A stretch of DNA of 64,000 bases, taken from assembly GCF_000716605.1 (NCBI RefSeq), contig NZ_JNXE01000001.1, forward strand, positions 248,001-312,000, read 5' to 3'. The stretch is from Streptomyces sp. NRRL F-525 (GTDB lineage: Bacteria > Actinomycetota > Actinomycetes > Streptomycetales > Streptomycetaceae). Position numbers and translations under genes: made by a program. Of this stretch, positions 51,685 to 60,746 are shown piece by piece; positions within the stretch are counted from its first letter, which is position 1, and every line of letters begins with the position of its first letter. The notes beneath the pieces were generated by a model. The model was not told the DNA's origin. It did not search any database and was given only the letters and a program-made list of their open reading frames with translations.

Positions 51685-52155
51685 GTGAAGGTACTTCGCC
51701 TGCCGTTCGTCCTCGCCGTTGCAATGACGGCCCTGTTGGGCACTCTTGCATCGCCCGCTTCGGCCGTGGAGCGCACCTGCTACGGCAAGACGGGAAACTT
51801 CAACGACAACTGGCTTCTCCTGGTGGACTGGGACCGAGGCGAAAGCGAATGTTTCGGCGTCGCGCCGTCCGGCAGTATTTGGCACACATGGCAGACTGCC
51901 GACACGTGGTACGAGATGCCGGGCAACGGCCGTGCCTCGTGGGTCGCAAATGCTTATGACATCTACAACGGCATTTCCTCGAACGCTCAGAACATTGGAA
52001 AAGCTGTAAGAGTCGTCACGGCGAGTAGTTCTTACTGCAGTTATCTTGACTACGCGACCAACACCTGGGGTGGCTGGTACGAGGTCTCCACTTCCAGCAC
52101 ATGCACGAGCTCACCCAACATCGGGTACGAAGCTACGCATTGGCTCCTGCAGTAG
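51685..52155 (+). CDS. Small secreted protein, aromatic- and cysteine-containing
   Basis: The GTG start follows GGGAG and gives 156 residues. A signal peptide (KVLRLPFVLAVAMTALLGTLASPASA) is followed by about 130 residues with four cysteines and many Trp/Tyr/Ser (WLLLVDWDRGESECFG, IWHTWQTADTWYEMPGN, SYCSYLDYATNTWGGWYEV). It resembles a bacterial beta/gamma-crystallin-like or other small extracellular beta protein, but no family was recognised. Its codons are clearly less GC-rich than those of its neighbours and the promoter region is AT-rich, which suggests transfer into this degenerate tract. Confidence 0.75.
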   Translation: MKVLRLPFVLAVAMTALLGTLASPASAVERTCYGKTGNFNDNWLLLVDWDRGESECFGVAPSGSIWHTWQTADTWYEMPGNGRASWVANAYDIYNGISSNAQNIGKAVRVVTASSSYCSYLDYATNTWGGWYEVSTSSTCTSSPNIGYEATHWLLQ

Positions 52156-52366
52156 GGCATAGCCGCGCCCCACGGACAGCTGCGCGGGCGCTACCCGGCC
52201 GGACAGGGAGAGCGGGAGCCGGCCGGTCACGTTCCGTGGACAGTGCACCACCGCGCACAGTTCGCCCACGGTGCCGCTTCAGGGATCCTTGAACGCCGTG
52301 CCGCCCAGCTCGGTTTCGGCGACCGGGCCGCAGCTGTCCAGCCCCGCGGCCGGTGGGGCACGTGCA

Positions 52367-54148
52367 TCAGTCCGTGCTGCGCAGGGCGAGCCATGTCTCG
52401 TGGCCCACGATGCCGTCGGCGTCCAGCAGCTTGTCGCTCTGGAAGCTCCGTACCGCCGACTCGGTTCCGGCACCGAAGTCGCCGTCCACGCCGGTGCTCC
52501 CGACGCCGTATCCGCGCTTCGTCAGCATGCACTGCACCTGCAGCACACGCTTGCCGCTGTCTCCCAGGCGCGTGCGTCCGCTGCCGCGGTAGTACGTGCA
52601 GTCCGAGATCCAGTCCGGGGTCGCGGGCTCGATGGTGGGCGGACTGCTCGGGGACAAGGAGGGAGTCGCGTCTGCCGGGGCACTGGGATCGGCATCGGGA
52701 GCGGAGGGGGTGCCGTGCACCGCCGGTGCGGCGGAGCCGGAGTCCGCGGGGTGCGTGGCCGCGCCGTCGGGGTTCGCGGCGCCGTCGACGTTCTTGCCGG
52801 AGGCAGCCCTCGCGTCCGAGGCTCCGGGTGTCGACGAGAAGGCGGTGCCGCCGGGCACGGTGCGGTCGGTCGTCGTAGCGGACCCCGGGGCGGAAGCGGC
52901 GGGCTGGGCGTCGTGGTGACTGAGCACGAAGACCCCCGCGGCCACCGCGCAGACGGCGATGCCCGCGGCGACGGCCCGTACCGAGTTCTTCCGTGCCCAG
53001 GTGCGGACTGTGCTCTCCTGGGAGCGTGCCGATGGTGTGCCGGAGGTGGCGTCGGCGGCCACCACCGGTGGTTCGAGAACGGGCGGACCAGGTCGGCCGC
53101 CCTGCCCGGCCGGTGCCGACGGCATCGCCATCGGCCGTTCGTCCGGAGACAGTAATCGGGCTTGCGATGCGACGGGGAGGCGGTACAGCACCTCGTACGC
53201 CCGTTGCCGGGCCAGCAGTTGGTCGGCCAGCGGCTCGGGCCACACGGTCGTTTCGGTGCGTGCCCCGACCGCATTGATCAAATCCAGCCCAGTGGGCCGC
53301 CGTTCGGGCTCCTTGGCCAGGCAGGCGGTCAGCAGCGAGCCGAGCGCAGCGTCCGCCGCCGAGATCTCTGCGATCAACTCCGGATCCGGCTCCTCGAACG
53401 CCACCCGGTGCATCACATCGATCCCCGTTCCGTCGCCGAACGGGGCACGTCCCACCGCCGCGTACACCAGTGTCCCGGCGAGTGAGAACACGTCCGACGC
53501 CGTGTCGGACCTGCCGGTCCGCAGGTGTTCCGGCGACATGTAGGCCGGAGTGCCCACCCGGACACCCGTGCCGGTGATCGTGCTGGCGTCCAGGGCCTTC
53601 GAAATGCCGAAGTCGATCACATGCGCGCCTCCGACGGACAAGAGCACGTTGGACGGCTTCAGATCCCGGTGCACGATCCCCGCTGCGGCGAGGTCGGCCA
53701 GCGCCTGCCCCAGTTCCGCCACCAGACGCCAGACCGCGGCCGTCTCCAGGGCGCCGTGCTCACGTACGGCATGCGCCAGATCGAGCCCCGGGAGGTACTC
53801 GGTGGCCATCCACAGCAACTCGTCCTGGAAGCCCGTGCCGCACAGTCTCGGTGTGTGCGACGTACTGACCCGTTCGTGCACCGACGCTTCGCGTTCGAAC
53901 CGGCGGCGGAAGCCGGGATCGTCCGCGTACTCCGGCCTGATCACCTTCACCGCGGCCAGACCGGGGCTGCCGTCCGCGGGACGTGCGAGGTAGACCCGCC
54001 CCATACCGCCGCTGCCGAGCAGGGCCAGTGGCGCATAGGGACCGATGAGATCCGGGTCGCCGAGGCGCAGGGGCGCGGCACCGGTCTGCCGCAGTGCGGC
54101 GGCCTCGTTCGTCGCCAGGTCCGGTGGCAGCGGCCGCTGTTCTGACAC
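52367..54148 (-). CDS. Membrane Ser/Thr protein kinase with C-terminal peptidoglycan-binding-like domain
   Basis: The protein has 593 residues, starting with GTG after GGGGGA. The kinase domain (about 38-295) is complete: GSGGMGRVY, ATP lysine AAVKVI (Lys-68), HRDLKPSN (Asp-162), DFG, GTPAYMSPE. A Pro-rich linker leads to one membrane helix (about 395-412) and an external Ser/Pro/Ala-rich stalk. The last 75 residues (GDSGKRVLQVQCMLTKRGYGVGSTGVDGDFGAGTESAVRSFQ) form a peptidoglycan-binding-1 domain. It should couple cell-wall state outside to phosphorylation inside. It is comparable in plan to PknB but with a different sensor. No substrate gene is adjacent. Confidence 0.93.
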   Translation of the reverse strand: MSEQRPLPPDLATNEAAALRQTGAAPLRLGDPDLIGPYAPLALLGSGGMGRVYLARPADGSPGLAAVKVIRPEYADDPGFRRRFEREASVHERVSTSHTPRLCGTGFQDELLWMATEYLPGLDLAHAVREHGALETAAVWRLVAELGQALADLAAAGIVHRDLKPSNVLLSVGGAHVIDFGISKALDASTITGTGVRVGTPAYMSPEHLRTGRSDTASDVFSLAGTLVYAAVGRAPFGDGTGIDVMHRVAFEEPDPELIAEISAADAALGSLLTACLAKEPERRPTGLDLINAVGARTETTVWPEPLADQLLARQRAYEVLYRLPVASQARLLSPDERPMAMPSAPAGQGGRPGPPVLEPPVVAADATSGTPSARSQESTVRTWARKNSVRAVAAGIAVCAVAAGVFVLSHHDAQPAASAPGSATTTDRTVPGGTAFSSTPGASDARAASGKNVDGAANPDGAATHPADSGSAAPAVHGTPSAPDADPSAPADATPSLSPSSPPTIEPATPDWISDCTYYRGSGRTRLGDSGKRVLQVQCMLTKRGYGVGSTGVDGDFGAGTESAVRSFQSDKLLDADGIVGHETWLALRSTD

Positions 54149-54424
54149 GGATCCCCCGAAGTGATGTGCGCCGTACGTCAGTTCGGCCCCAAGGAATGAC
54201 GAGGCTATCCGAGCCGTGGCGTCCGTTCAGAGTTTCCCTCACTTCCGTTCCACCGGAGCAGGCGTGTTCACGCGGCCCGTGCACGGCGTCGTACGCATGG
54301 CCCCGCCTTCGACGCCCCGTTCGTCCCGGGCTCGGGCACGTGGGCTCGCCGTGTCGGAACGTGACCTCGTAGCGATGCGACCGTAGGTGCGGGTGACGGA
54401 AGGTGCATTCCTCGGGACTGCTCT

Positions 54425-54453
54425 ATCAGCTAACATAGAATAATTAGCTAGAT
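54425..54453. promoter_or_regulatory. AT-rich inverted repeat before the acyl-CoA dehydrogenase gene
   Basis: ATCAGCTAA and TTAGCTAGAT face each other across 10 bases, with perfect AGCTAA/TTAGCT cores. The left half resembles sites at 60747 and 62675 in the same cluster (ATCAGTTAGC and ATCAGTCAAC). The rest of the 330-bp gap from the kinase gene shows no gene. Confidence 0.55.
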
Positions 54454-54482
54454 GAATAGCCTAGTGCTGGCGAGGAGTGGCC

Positions 54483-55634
54483 GTGGACTTCGGGCTGACC
54501 GACGAGCAGGACCTGTTGCGGGCGACGGCACGGCAGTTCGTCGCCGATGTGTGCCCGGCCGAGAAGGCCAAGCGGTGGGACGAGGAGGGTGTCGTGCCGC
54601 CCGAGTTGTTCCGCGGTATGGCCGATCTGGGGTGGTTCTCCCTCCCGTTCAGTGAGGAGGAGGGCGGCGACGGCGGCGGCCCGCTCGAACTCATCCTGAT
54701 CGCGGAGGAGTTGGGGCGGGCCAGCTTTGACGTCGCCATGTGCTATATCGGCGTGCTCATCCCGGGGATCACTGTGTTCCGGTGGGGCAGCGAGGCGCAG
54801 CGCGACTTCATTCGTGAGCAGGTGATGACCGGGCGCCATCGCCTCGCCGTCGGCCTCAGCGAGCCGGACAGCGGGTCCGACGCCGCCGCCCTGCGCACCA
54901 CCGCCGAGGACCACGGCGACCAGTTCCTCGTCCGCGGTCAGAAGGCGTGGTGCACGGGCGGCGGCCTGCCCGACACGACCATCGCGACCTACGTGCGCAC
55001 CGGTCCCCGCGAGCCCAAGCACGGCGGCATCAGCCTGCTGCTCGTCGACCCCGCGACGGACGGCGTCGAGGTGCGCCGGACCCCGACGCTGGCCCGGCAC
55101 ATCCTCGGCACCAACGAGGTCTTCTTCAACGACGCCCTGGTCCCGAAGGAGAACCTCGTCGGCCCGCGCGACGAGGGCTGGAAGGTCATGCTCTCCAACA
55201 TCGAGCTGGAGAAGGTGATCATCACCGGGGGGTACCTGGGAGCCGCGCAGGCCACGTTGGACGAGATGCTGGAGTATTCGCGTACCCGGCACGCCTTCGG
55301 GCGTCCGATCGGGAACTTCCAGGCCCTCGCCCACGCCATGGCCGACCTGCAGACCGAGATCGACTCCGCCCGGCTGCTCGCGTACCGCGCCGCCTGGCTG
55401 CTCGCCCAGGGCAAGCCGTGCACCCGGGAGGGCTCGATGGCCAAGCTGAAGGGGTCGGAGACGTACGTGGCCGCCGCCCGGCTCGGGATGCAGGTGTGTG
55501 CCGGGCACGGTTTCTCGACCGAGAGCGTGATGAGCTTCCGCTACCGGGAGTCCATCGTGGCCACGATCTCCGGGGGAACCAGCCAGATCCAGCGCAACGG
55601 GATCGCCCGGAGCATGGGGTTGCGGTCCTACTGA
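54483..55634 (+). CDS. Acyl-CoA dehydrogenase
   Basis: Two GTG codons lie close together; 54483 is chosen because GAGGAG precedes it by five bases and the protein then begins MDFGLTDEQ as in many relatives, giving 383 residues. The FAD-binding stretch LAVGLSEPDSGSDAAALRTTA, the middle-domain GQKAWCTGG, and the C-terminal GHGFSTESVMSFRYRESIVATISGGTSQIQRNGIARSMGL are all present. It should oxidise an acyl-CoA at the alpha/beta bond and pass electrons to the EtfAB pair encoded 5 kb away. It converges on the thioesterase gene with a 7-base overlap. Confidence 0.93.
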   Translation: MDFGLTDEQDLLRATARQFVADVCPAEKAKRWDEEGVVPPELFRGMADLGWFSLPFSEEEGGDGGGPLELILIAEELGRASFDVAMCYIGVLIPGITVFRWGSEAQRDFIREQVMTGRHRLAVGLSEPDSGSDAAALRTTAEDHGDQFLVRGQKAWCTGGGLPDTTIATYVRTGPREPKHGGISLLLVDPATDGVEVRRTPTLARHILGTNEVFFNDALVPKENLVGPRDEGWKVMLSNIELEKVIITGGYLGAAQATLDEMLEYSRTRHAFGRPIGNFQALAHAMADLQTEIDSARLLAYRAAWLLAQGKPCTREGSMAKLKGSETYVAAARLGMQVCAGHGFSTESVMSFRYRESIVATISGGTSQIQRNGIARSMGLRSY

Positions 55635-56245
55635 CCCGCGCCCTCGACCTGACCCGCGCCTTCGCCCTGACCCGCGCCCTCGACCTGATGACCCCCGCCC
55701 TCGACCTCGCCTTTGGCCTCCTGGGCGGTCAGCCACGCCTCGTGCCGCGCGAAGTGGCCCTGGTCGCGGGTCACCCAGATCCCGGAGGCCCGGGCCAGCA
55801 CGGCACGGGTCGGCAGCAGGACCATCTCGCCCGCGATGTACCAGCGCCGGCCCTCCCGGCGTTCGACCCAGGCCCGGACCTCCAGCGGCCGTTCCACCGG
55901 CACCGGCTTCACGAAGCTCACGCTCAACTCCGCCGTGACGCTCAACACCCGGTGCAGCAGCGGGAGATGACCGAGGCAGTCGTCCAGTACGGCCGCCGTC
56001 CAACCGCCGTGCGCGACATTCGGGCCGCCCTCCTGCGAGCGCGGGCAGACGAGTCCGAAGCACGCCACGCCGTCCTCGTCGAGCCGCTCGCGCTCCACGC
56101 CCAGGCGGCAGGAACCGGTGACACGGCAGGCACCGCACAGCGCCACCCCGCCCTGGGTGCGGGGCGGCTCCTGGAAGTCCGACCCCGCCCACACTCTGGT
56201 CTCACCGGTTCCCATCGACATGCTCGAACTCCTCGTGTCAGACAT
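55628..56245 (-). CDS. Hotdog-fold PaaI-type thioesterase
   Basis: The protein has 205 residues. The hotdog core is at about 60-160 (GPNVAHGGWTAAVLDDCLGHLPLLHRVLSVTAELSVSFVKPVPVERPLEVRAWVERREGRRWYIAGEM), with the NVAHGG-WTAAVLDD helix holding the catalytic Asp region. Four cysteines in the N-terminal part (VALCGACRVTGSCRLG and VACFGLVC) could hold a metal. The C-terminus has the low-complexity tail VEGAGQGEGAGQVEGAGQ. It should hydrolyse acyl-CoA. It overlaps the flavin oxidoreductase end by 8 bases and belongs to the minus-strand operon. Confidence 0.87.
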   Translation of the reverse strand: MSDTRSSSMSMGTGETRVWAGSDFQEPPRTQGGVALCGACRVTGSCRLGVERERLDEDGVACFGLVCPRSQEGGPNVAHGGWTAAVLDDCLGHLPLLHRVLSVTAELSVSFVKPVPVERPLEVRAWVERREGRRWYIAGEMVLLPTRAVLARASGIWVTRDQGHFARHEAWLTAQEAKGEVEGGGHQVEGAGQGEGAGQVEGAGQ

Positions 56246-57212
56246 CGGCGAGCAGCGGCCGCAGCTTCCCCGCGATCAACTGGACCTGCCGGGCGACCAT
56301 CTCCTCGGGCATCCCGGCCAGCGAGGCCCACAGGAACACCCCTTCGACCGGCAACCCGGCGACGTACGCCTTGATGGCCTCGGCGGTGTCCTGCGGGGTG
56401 CCGTACAGGAACTGACCGACACCCGTCGCCTGCAGCCCCGTCTCCCGCCACTTCTCGGGATCGATGGGGCGGGGAGCGGGCTCGTCCGTCCCCTCGACCA
56501 TGTACCGGCGATAGCTGTCCCACTGGTACGCCAGGTGTTCGCGCACCACCGGCCAGTCGCCGTCGGGGTCCTCGGTGACGAACGTGGTGAAGGAACCCTG
56601 CATCCGGGCCGCCGACACGTCGTGACCGCCCTCGGCGAGCCCCTCCCGGTACGGCGTGAGCAGGGCAGGGTTGAGGGACAGCAGCCCGGTGCCCAGCCGT
56701 CCGGCCCGGCGCGCGCCCTGCGGTCCCTGGTAGCCGAGCCAGATCGGCAGCGGGTCCTGGACCGGGCCGGGGGTGACCAGGGACTCCGACCACAGGCCGC
56801 GGATCTCCCGTACGCGCTGGTCCGTCGTGGAGTAGCGCCGGGCGAGATCGGCGCCGTAGAGCTGGTACTCGGGTACCCGGTAGCCGGTGCCGAGTCCGAG
56901 GTCCAGGCGGCCGTCGCTGATGATGTCGACGATCGCGGCCTGTTCGGCGATCTCGGGGGCCGCGTGCAGGGGCGCGGGGATGACCGCGGTGCCCAGGCGG
57001 ACGTGGCGGGTGCGGGCCGCTGCGGCGGCGGCCATCGTGAGCGGCTGCGGGAGGTATCCGTCCTCGAAGCCGTGGTGTTCGGAGAACCAGACCGAGTCGA
57101 GGCCGAGCCGGTCCGCCTCCTCGCACATCTCCAGGGCGAACCCGTAGACGCGTGACCAACTCTGTTGCCAGGGCGGGGGGTTGCGCATGTCGAAGTAGAT
57201 GCCGACCTTCAT
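56238..57212 (-). CDS. LLM-class flavin-dependent oxidoreductase
   Basis: The start at 57212 overlaps the preceding stop (ATGA) and gives 324 residues. Luciferase-like features are VGIYFDMRNPP, EEADRLGLDSVWFSEHHGFEDGYLPQPLTMAAAAAARTRHVRLGTAVIPAPLHAAPEIAEQAAIVDIISDGRLDLGLGTGYRVPEYQLYG. This is the FMN/F420-binding barrel of bacterial luciferase-like monooxygenases. It probably hydroxylates or oxidises an intermediate of the pathway. Electron supply by a flavin reductase is expected, but none is encoded within the operon. Confidence 0.92.
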   Translation of the reverse strand: MKVGIYFDMRNPPPWQQSWSRVYGFALEMCEEADRLGLDSVWFSEHHGFEDGYLPQPLTMAAAAAARTRHVRLGTAVIPAPLHAAPEIAEQAAIVDIISDGRLDLGLGTGYRVPEYQLYGADLARRYSTTDQRVREIRGLWSESLVTPGPVQDPLPIWLGYQGPQGARRAGRLGTGLLSLNPALLTPYREGLAEGGHDVSAARMQGSFTTFVTEDPDGDWPVVREHLAYQWDSYRRYMVEGTDEPAPRPIDPEKWRETGLQATGVGQFLYGTPQDTAEAIKAYVAGLPVEGVFLWASLAGMPEEMVARQVQLIAGKLRPLLADV

Positions 57213-59626
57213 GAGGGGCCACCTCTCCTTGTGTCGTCGGTGAGTTGGATCGTCGCGTGGGCTACGGCGACTCCGTCCCCGGGCGGCAGCAGCCGTACCG
57301 GACGCAGCTCCATCGACTCGATCTCGGGCAGGTCCTCGACCATCGCGGAGATCCGCAGCACGAGGTCTTCGAGGGCCGTCAGGTCCACGCCCGGGCCGCC
57401 CACCCGGCCGTCCAGCAGCGGGGCCGCCCGCAGCGAGCGGATCATCTCCCGGGCGTCGCGGTCGCTGAGCGGGGTGATCCGGTGGGCGACGTCGGCCATG
57501 AGGTCGGCGTAGTCCCCGGTGAGACCGAACGCGATCACCGGGCCGAAGACCGGGTCCGCGCGGACGGAGAGGAACGCGTCCGGGCCGTAGGAGTCCGTGT
57601 TCCGTACGGAGATGCCGTACGAGTCCAGCAACTCGGCGGCGAGCTGTGGCGGTACGGCTCCGGGAGCGCACCCGGCGATCAGCGAGCGGGCCCGGTCCGT
57701 GTCGACCTGCGGGAGGTCCGGTATGACACCCGCGGGGGTGTTGCGCCACGCCTGGTACGCCGCCGCGTGGCCGAGCGAGGTCGCCGCGGACTCGGGGAAC
57801 GCGTAGGTGGGGACGACGAGTTCGCCCCGGTGCAGGAGATCGGCGACGCCCGCGCCGCCCAGGAAACTCGCCAACACCGGCTTCCCGGGGGCGGCTTCGG
57901 CCGCGTCGAGGATCGCCGCCGCCACCTCGTCGGGCTTGTCCGCCAGCGGGGGCATGAAGAGGACCACGGCGGCGTCGATGCCGTCGTCGGCCAGTACCGC
58001 GTCCAGCGCCTGCCGGTAGTGCGCGGCGGTGGCCGTGGGCGTGAGGTCGACCGGGTTGGTTACGTCCGCGCGGGGCGAGAGAGCCGTACGGAGGAAGTGC
58101 CGTACGGGCGCGCCGAGTTCGGGCACCCGCAGGCCGCTCGCCTCGCACGCTCCGACGGTCAGCGCGGCGGGGCCGCCCGCGTTGGTGATCACGGCGACCC
58201 GGTTGCCCGGCGGGGGCGGCTGGTGCGCCAACAGGAGCGCTACGTCGAAGAGTTCCTGGAGGCTGCGGGTGCGGATGACGCCGGACTGGGCGAAGAGCGA
58301 GTCGACCGCCGCGTCCGCGTGCCCCGGGTGCACCGCGACGATCGGCTTGCGCGGGGCGACCCGGCGCGCGATGCGGGCGAAGCGGCGCGGATTGCCGAAG
58401 GTCTCGACGTGCAGCAGGACCACCGACGTCTCGGGGTCCTCCTCCCACCACTGGAGCAGGTCGTTGGTGGAGACGTCCACGGCGTGGCCCACCGACACGA
58501 ACCCGGAGAAGCCCAGCCGCAGCCGCCGGGCGAAGTCGAGCACCGCGAGCCCGAGCGGCCCGGACTGACTGGACATCGCGACCCGGCCCGGCGTCGGCAG
58601 CGCGGGGGAGAAGGTCGCGGCCAGCCGGGCAGCGGGCGTCGTGTTGACCACGCCCATGCAGTTCGGGCCCACCAGCCGCATCCCGGAGGCACGGGCGAAG
58701 CGGGCCAGCTCCAGTTCGGTGGCGCGGCCTTCGACTCCCGTTTCCCCGAAGCCAGTTGAGACGACGACCACCGCTTTGACGCCGGCCTCGGCGCACTCTC
58801 GTACGACATCGGGCACCGCCTCGGCCCGCACGGCGACCAGAGCCAGGTCCGGGACCTCGGGCAGCTCCCGGACGGTCGGATACGCCCGTGCCCCGGCGAC
58901 CTGCTCGGCGCGCGGATTGACCGGGAACACGGAACCGCGGAACCCGCCCCGCAGCAGGTTGGCGACGATCTCGTGGCCGATCGTCAAGGGGCTGCGGTTC
59001 GCGCCGACCACCGCGACCGAGCGGGGTTCGAGCAGCGGTCGCAGGGAACGTCGTACGGCCGTGTGCTCGCGGCGTTCGGCGCGGGCCACGGCCTGGGCCT
59101 GCGGGTCGACGGCGATCTCGAAGTGGACGATCTGGCCGGGCGGCCCGGCCTCCACCCGGAAGCCGGAGCCGAGGAACACGTTGATCATGCGGGTGTTGTC
59201 GGCGAGGACGTCGGCCTCCAGGACCCGGATGCCCCGGGTGCGCGCGGCGGCGGCGATGTGCTCCAGGAGCAGCCTGCCGAACCCCTCGCTCTGGTGGTCG
59301 TCGCGGATGGTGAAGGTGACCTCCGCGTGTTCCGGTTCCTCCGGGTCACGGACGTAGCGGACCAGGCCCGCGATCTCGTCGCCGGCCAGCGCGACGAGCG
59401 CCAGCTCGTTCAGGTAGTCCACGTGCGCGCCGCGCCGGATCACGTCGTCGCGGGCGCGGACCACCGGACCGAGCGAGCGGTAGGCCAGGGTCGCCCGGGA
59501 CAGCCCGCCGACGAAGGCGACCAGGCGGTCGGCGTCCTCGGGCCGGACGGGCCGGACGAAGGTCGACCGGCCGGTGCGCACGAGGCCCGGTCGTTCCAGA
59601 TCCTCGGGATACGGCGGACTGCTCAT
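57209..59626 (-). CDS. GNAT acetyltransferase fused to a degenerate NDP-forming acyl-CoA synthetase (Pat-like)
   Basis: The start at 59626 gives 805 residues. Residues 20-170 are a GNAT domain (VRPVRPEDADRLVAFV, and the acetyl-CoA loop DDHQSEGFGRLLLEHI). From about 195 follow the CoA-binding, succinyl-CoA-ligase-like and remnant ATP-grasp parts (SVAVVGANRSPLTIGHEIVANLL, RLVGPNCMGVVN, MSSQSGPLGLAVLD). Two key pieces are missing: the SHTG-type catalytic His loop (here VHPGHADAAVDSLFAQSG) and about 80 residues in the middle of the ATP-grasp (SYGISVRNTDSYGPDAF jumps to RADPVFGPV). The synthetase part is thus probably inactive and regulates the GNAT, as in lysine acetyltransferase Pat. Confidence 0.85.
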   Translation of the reverse strand: MSSPPYPEDLERPGLVRTGRSTFVRPVRPEDADRLVAFVGGLSRATLAYRSLGPVVRARDDVIRRGAHVDYLNELALVALAGDEIAGLVRYVRDPEEPEHAEVTFTIRDDHQSEGFGRLLLEHIAAAARTRGIRVLEADVLADNTRMINVFLGSGFRVEAGPPGQIVHFEIAVDPQAQAVARAERREHTAVRRSLRPLLEPRSVAVVGANRSPLTIGHEIVANLLRGGFRGSVFPVNPRAEQVAGARAYPTVRELPEVPDLALVAVRAEAVPDVVRECAEAGVKAVVVVSTGFGETGVEGRATELELARFARASGMRLVGPNCMGVVNTTPAARLAATFSPALPTPGRVAMSSQSGPLGLAVLDFARRLRLGFSGFVSVGHAVDVSTNDLLQWWEEDPETSVVLLHVETFGNPRRFARIARRVAPRKPIVAVHPGHADAAVDSLFAQSGVIRTRSLQELFDVALLLAHQPPPPGNRVAVITNAGGPAALTVGACEASGLRVPELGAPVRHFLRTALSPRADVTNPVDLTPTATAAHYRQALDAVLADDGIDAAVVLFMPPLADKPDEVAAAILDAAEAAPGKPVLASFLGGAGVADLLHRGELVVPTYAFPESAATSLGHAAAYQAWRNTPAGVIPDLPQVDTDRARSLIAGCAPGAVPPQLAAELLDSYGISVRNTDSYGPDAFLSVRADPVFGPVIAFGLTGDYADLMADVAHRITPLSDRDAREMIRSLRAAPLLDGRVGGPGVDLTALEDLVLRISAMVEDLPEIESMELRPVRLLPPGDGVAVAHATIQLTDDTRRGGPS

Positions 59627-59640
59627 CGGGGTGTCGCCGC

Positions 59641-60720
59641 TCAGACGGCCGCCTCCTGGGGAGTCTGCTCGGGCAGGCTGAACAGCTCGTCGAAGGTGCC
59701 GCGGGTGACGCGCTCGCGGATGTCCGCGGACACGCCGTCGAACAGCTCGTGCAGCGTGGACTGGGTGTGGCCGTAAGTGCCTTCCAGGTGGGGGTAGTCG
59801 TCGCCCCACATCACGTTGCGGTAGCCGGTCGACTCGACGATCTCCACCGAGCTCTTGTCGTGCTGGAAGGAGGCGTACACCTGCTGCCTGATGATCTCGC
59901 TGGGCAGTCGGCTGAGCTTCGGCCGCACGAACATGCCGTGCTGACGGTAGGCCTCGTCCATCCGGTCGCCGATGGCCGGCACCCAGCCCGCGCCGCCCTC
60001 CGCGATCAGGATCTTCAGGTCGGGGTGCCGGTCCAGGGCGCCGCCCGCGACCATGTGGGACACGACGCGCATGCCCGGGTAGGTCGTCTCCATGTAGTTG
60101 ACGACCGCGCCGCCGGGCCCGCGGAAGACGACGTTCTCGCCACCGGTGCCGATATGGAAGCCCAGGGTCAGTCCGGCCCGCTCGGCCGCCGTCCACAGCG
60201 GCTCCCAGCGGTCGAGGGCGTACTCCTCGCCGGGCCGGGTCTGGCACGGCAGGAAGACGGACTGGAAGCCCAGCTCCGCCACGCGCTCGACCTCGGCGAC
60301 CGCGTCCTCGACATCGGCGGTCGACACGCAGGCGGGGGTGATGATGCGCTTCTGCTTCCCGAGGACTTCGGAGTGCGCCCAGTCGTTCCAGGCCCGTACG
60401 GTCTCGCGGGCCAGCTCCCGGTCGGTGATCGACACCAGCCAGAACCCCATGGAGGGGAAGGCCAGTTGACCCCACACGCCCTCCTGGTCCAGGTCCTTCA
60501 GCCGGACCTGGAGGTCCCGGGCGCCCGGTGGCCGCATGGCGTCCATGAAGTCGTTGAGCTGGCGGTCGATGCGCTCGCCGTCGATGTACAGCACCTCGTA
60601 CTTGTCGCCGCGCTCACTGCGCGGCGCCCGGTCGGCGAGGCGCGGCGGCAGCGACTGGATCCACAGGTCGTCGGGTTCCATCACATGGGAGTCCCCGGAG
60701 TTGACCCAGATCTTCGTCAT
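59641..60720 (-). CDS. Amidohydrolase-2 family metal-dependent hydrolase/decarboxylase
   Basis: The start MTKIWVNSGDSHVMEP at 60720 (AAGGAG upstream) gives 359 residues. Metal- and substrate-site segments include GDSHVMEPDDLW, LPCQTRPGEEYALDRWEPLWTAAERAGLTLGFHIGTGGEN, and MWGDDYPHLEGTYGHTQ with the final Asp. This TIM-barrel group includes ACMS-decarboxylase-like and aromatic-acid processing enzymes. The gene is 14 bases upstream of the Pat-like gene in the same direction. It probably acts on a ring-derived or carboxylated intermediate, but the reaction is not fixed by sequence. Confidence 0.88.
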   Translation of the reverse strand: MTKIWVNSGDSHVMEPDDLWIQSLPPRLADRAPRSERGDKYEVLYIDGERIDRQLNDFMDAMRPPGARDLQVRLKDLDQEGVWGQLAFPSMGFWLVSITDRELARETVRAWNDWAHSEVLGKQKRIITPACVSTADVEDAVAEVERVAELGFQSVFLPCQTRPGEEYALDRWEPLWTAAERAGLTLGFHIGTGGENVVFRGPGGAVVNYMETTYPGMRVVSHMVAGGALDRHPDLKILIAEGGAGWVPAIGDRMDEAYRQHGMFVRPKLSRLPSEIIRQQVYASFQHDKSSVEIVESTGYRNVMWGDDYPHLEGTYGHTQSTLHELFDGVSADIRERVTRGTFDELFSLPEQTPQEAAV

Positions 60721-60746
60721 GGCGCTCCTTCGGGTCAATAGATGCA

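Noticed and set aside
52227..53243. Arg/Pro-rich frames opposite or out of phase with the Ser/Thr kinase stalk
   Set aside because: These are products of the repetitive Ala/Pro/Ser coding in the stalk, not separate genes.
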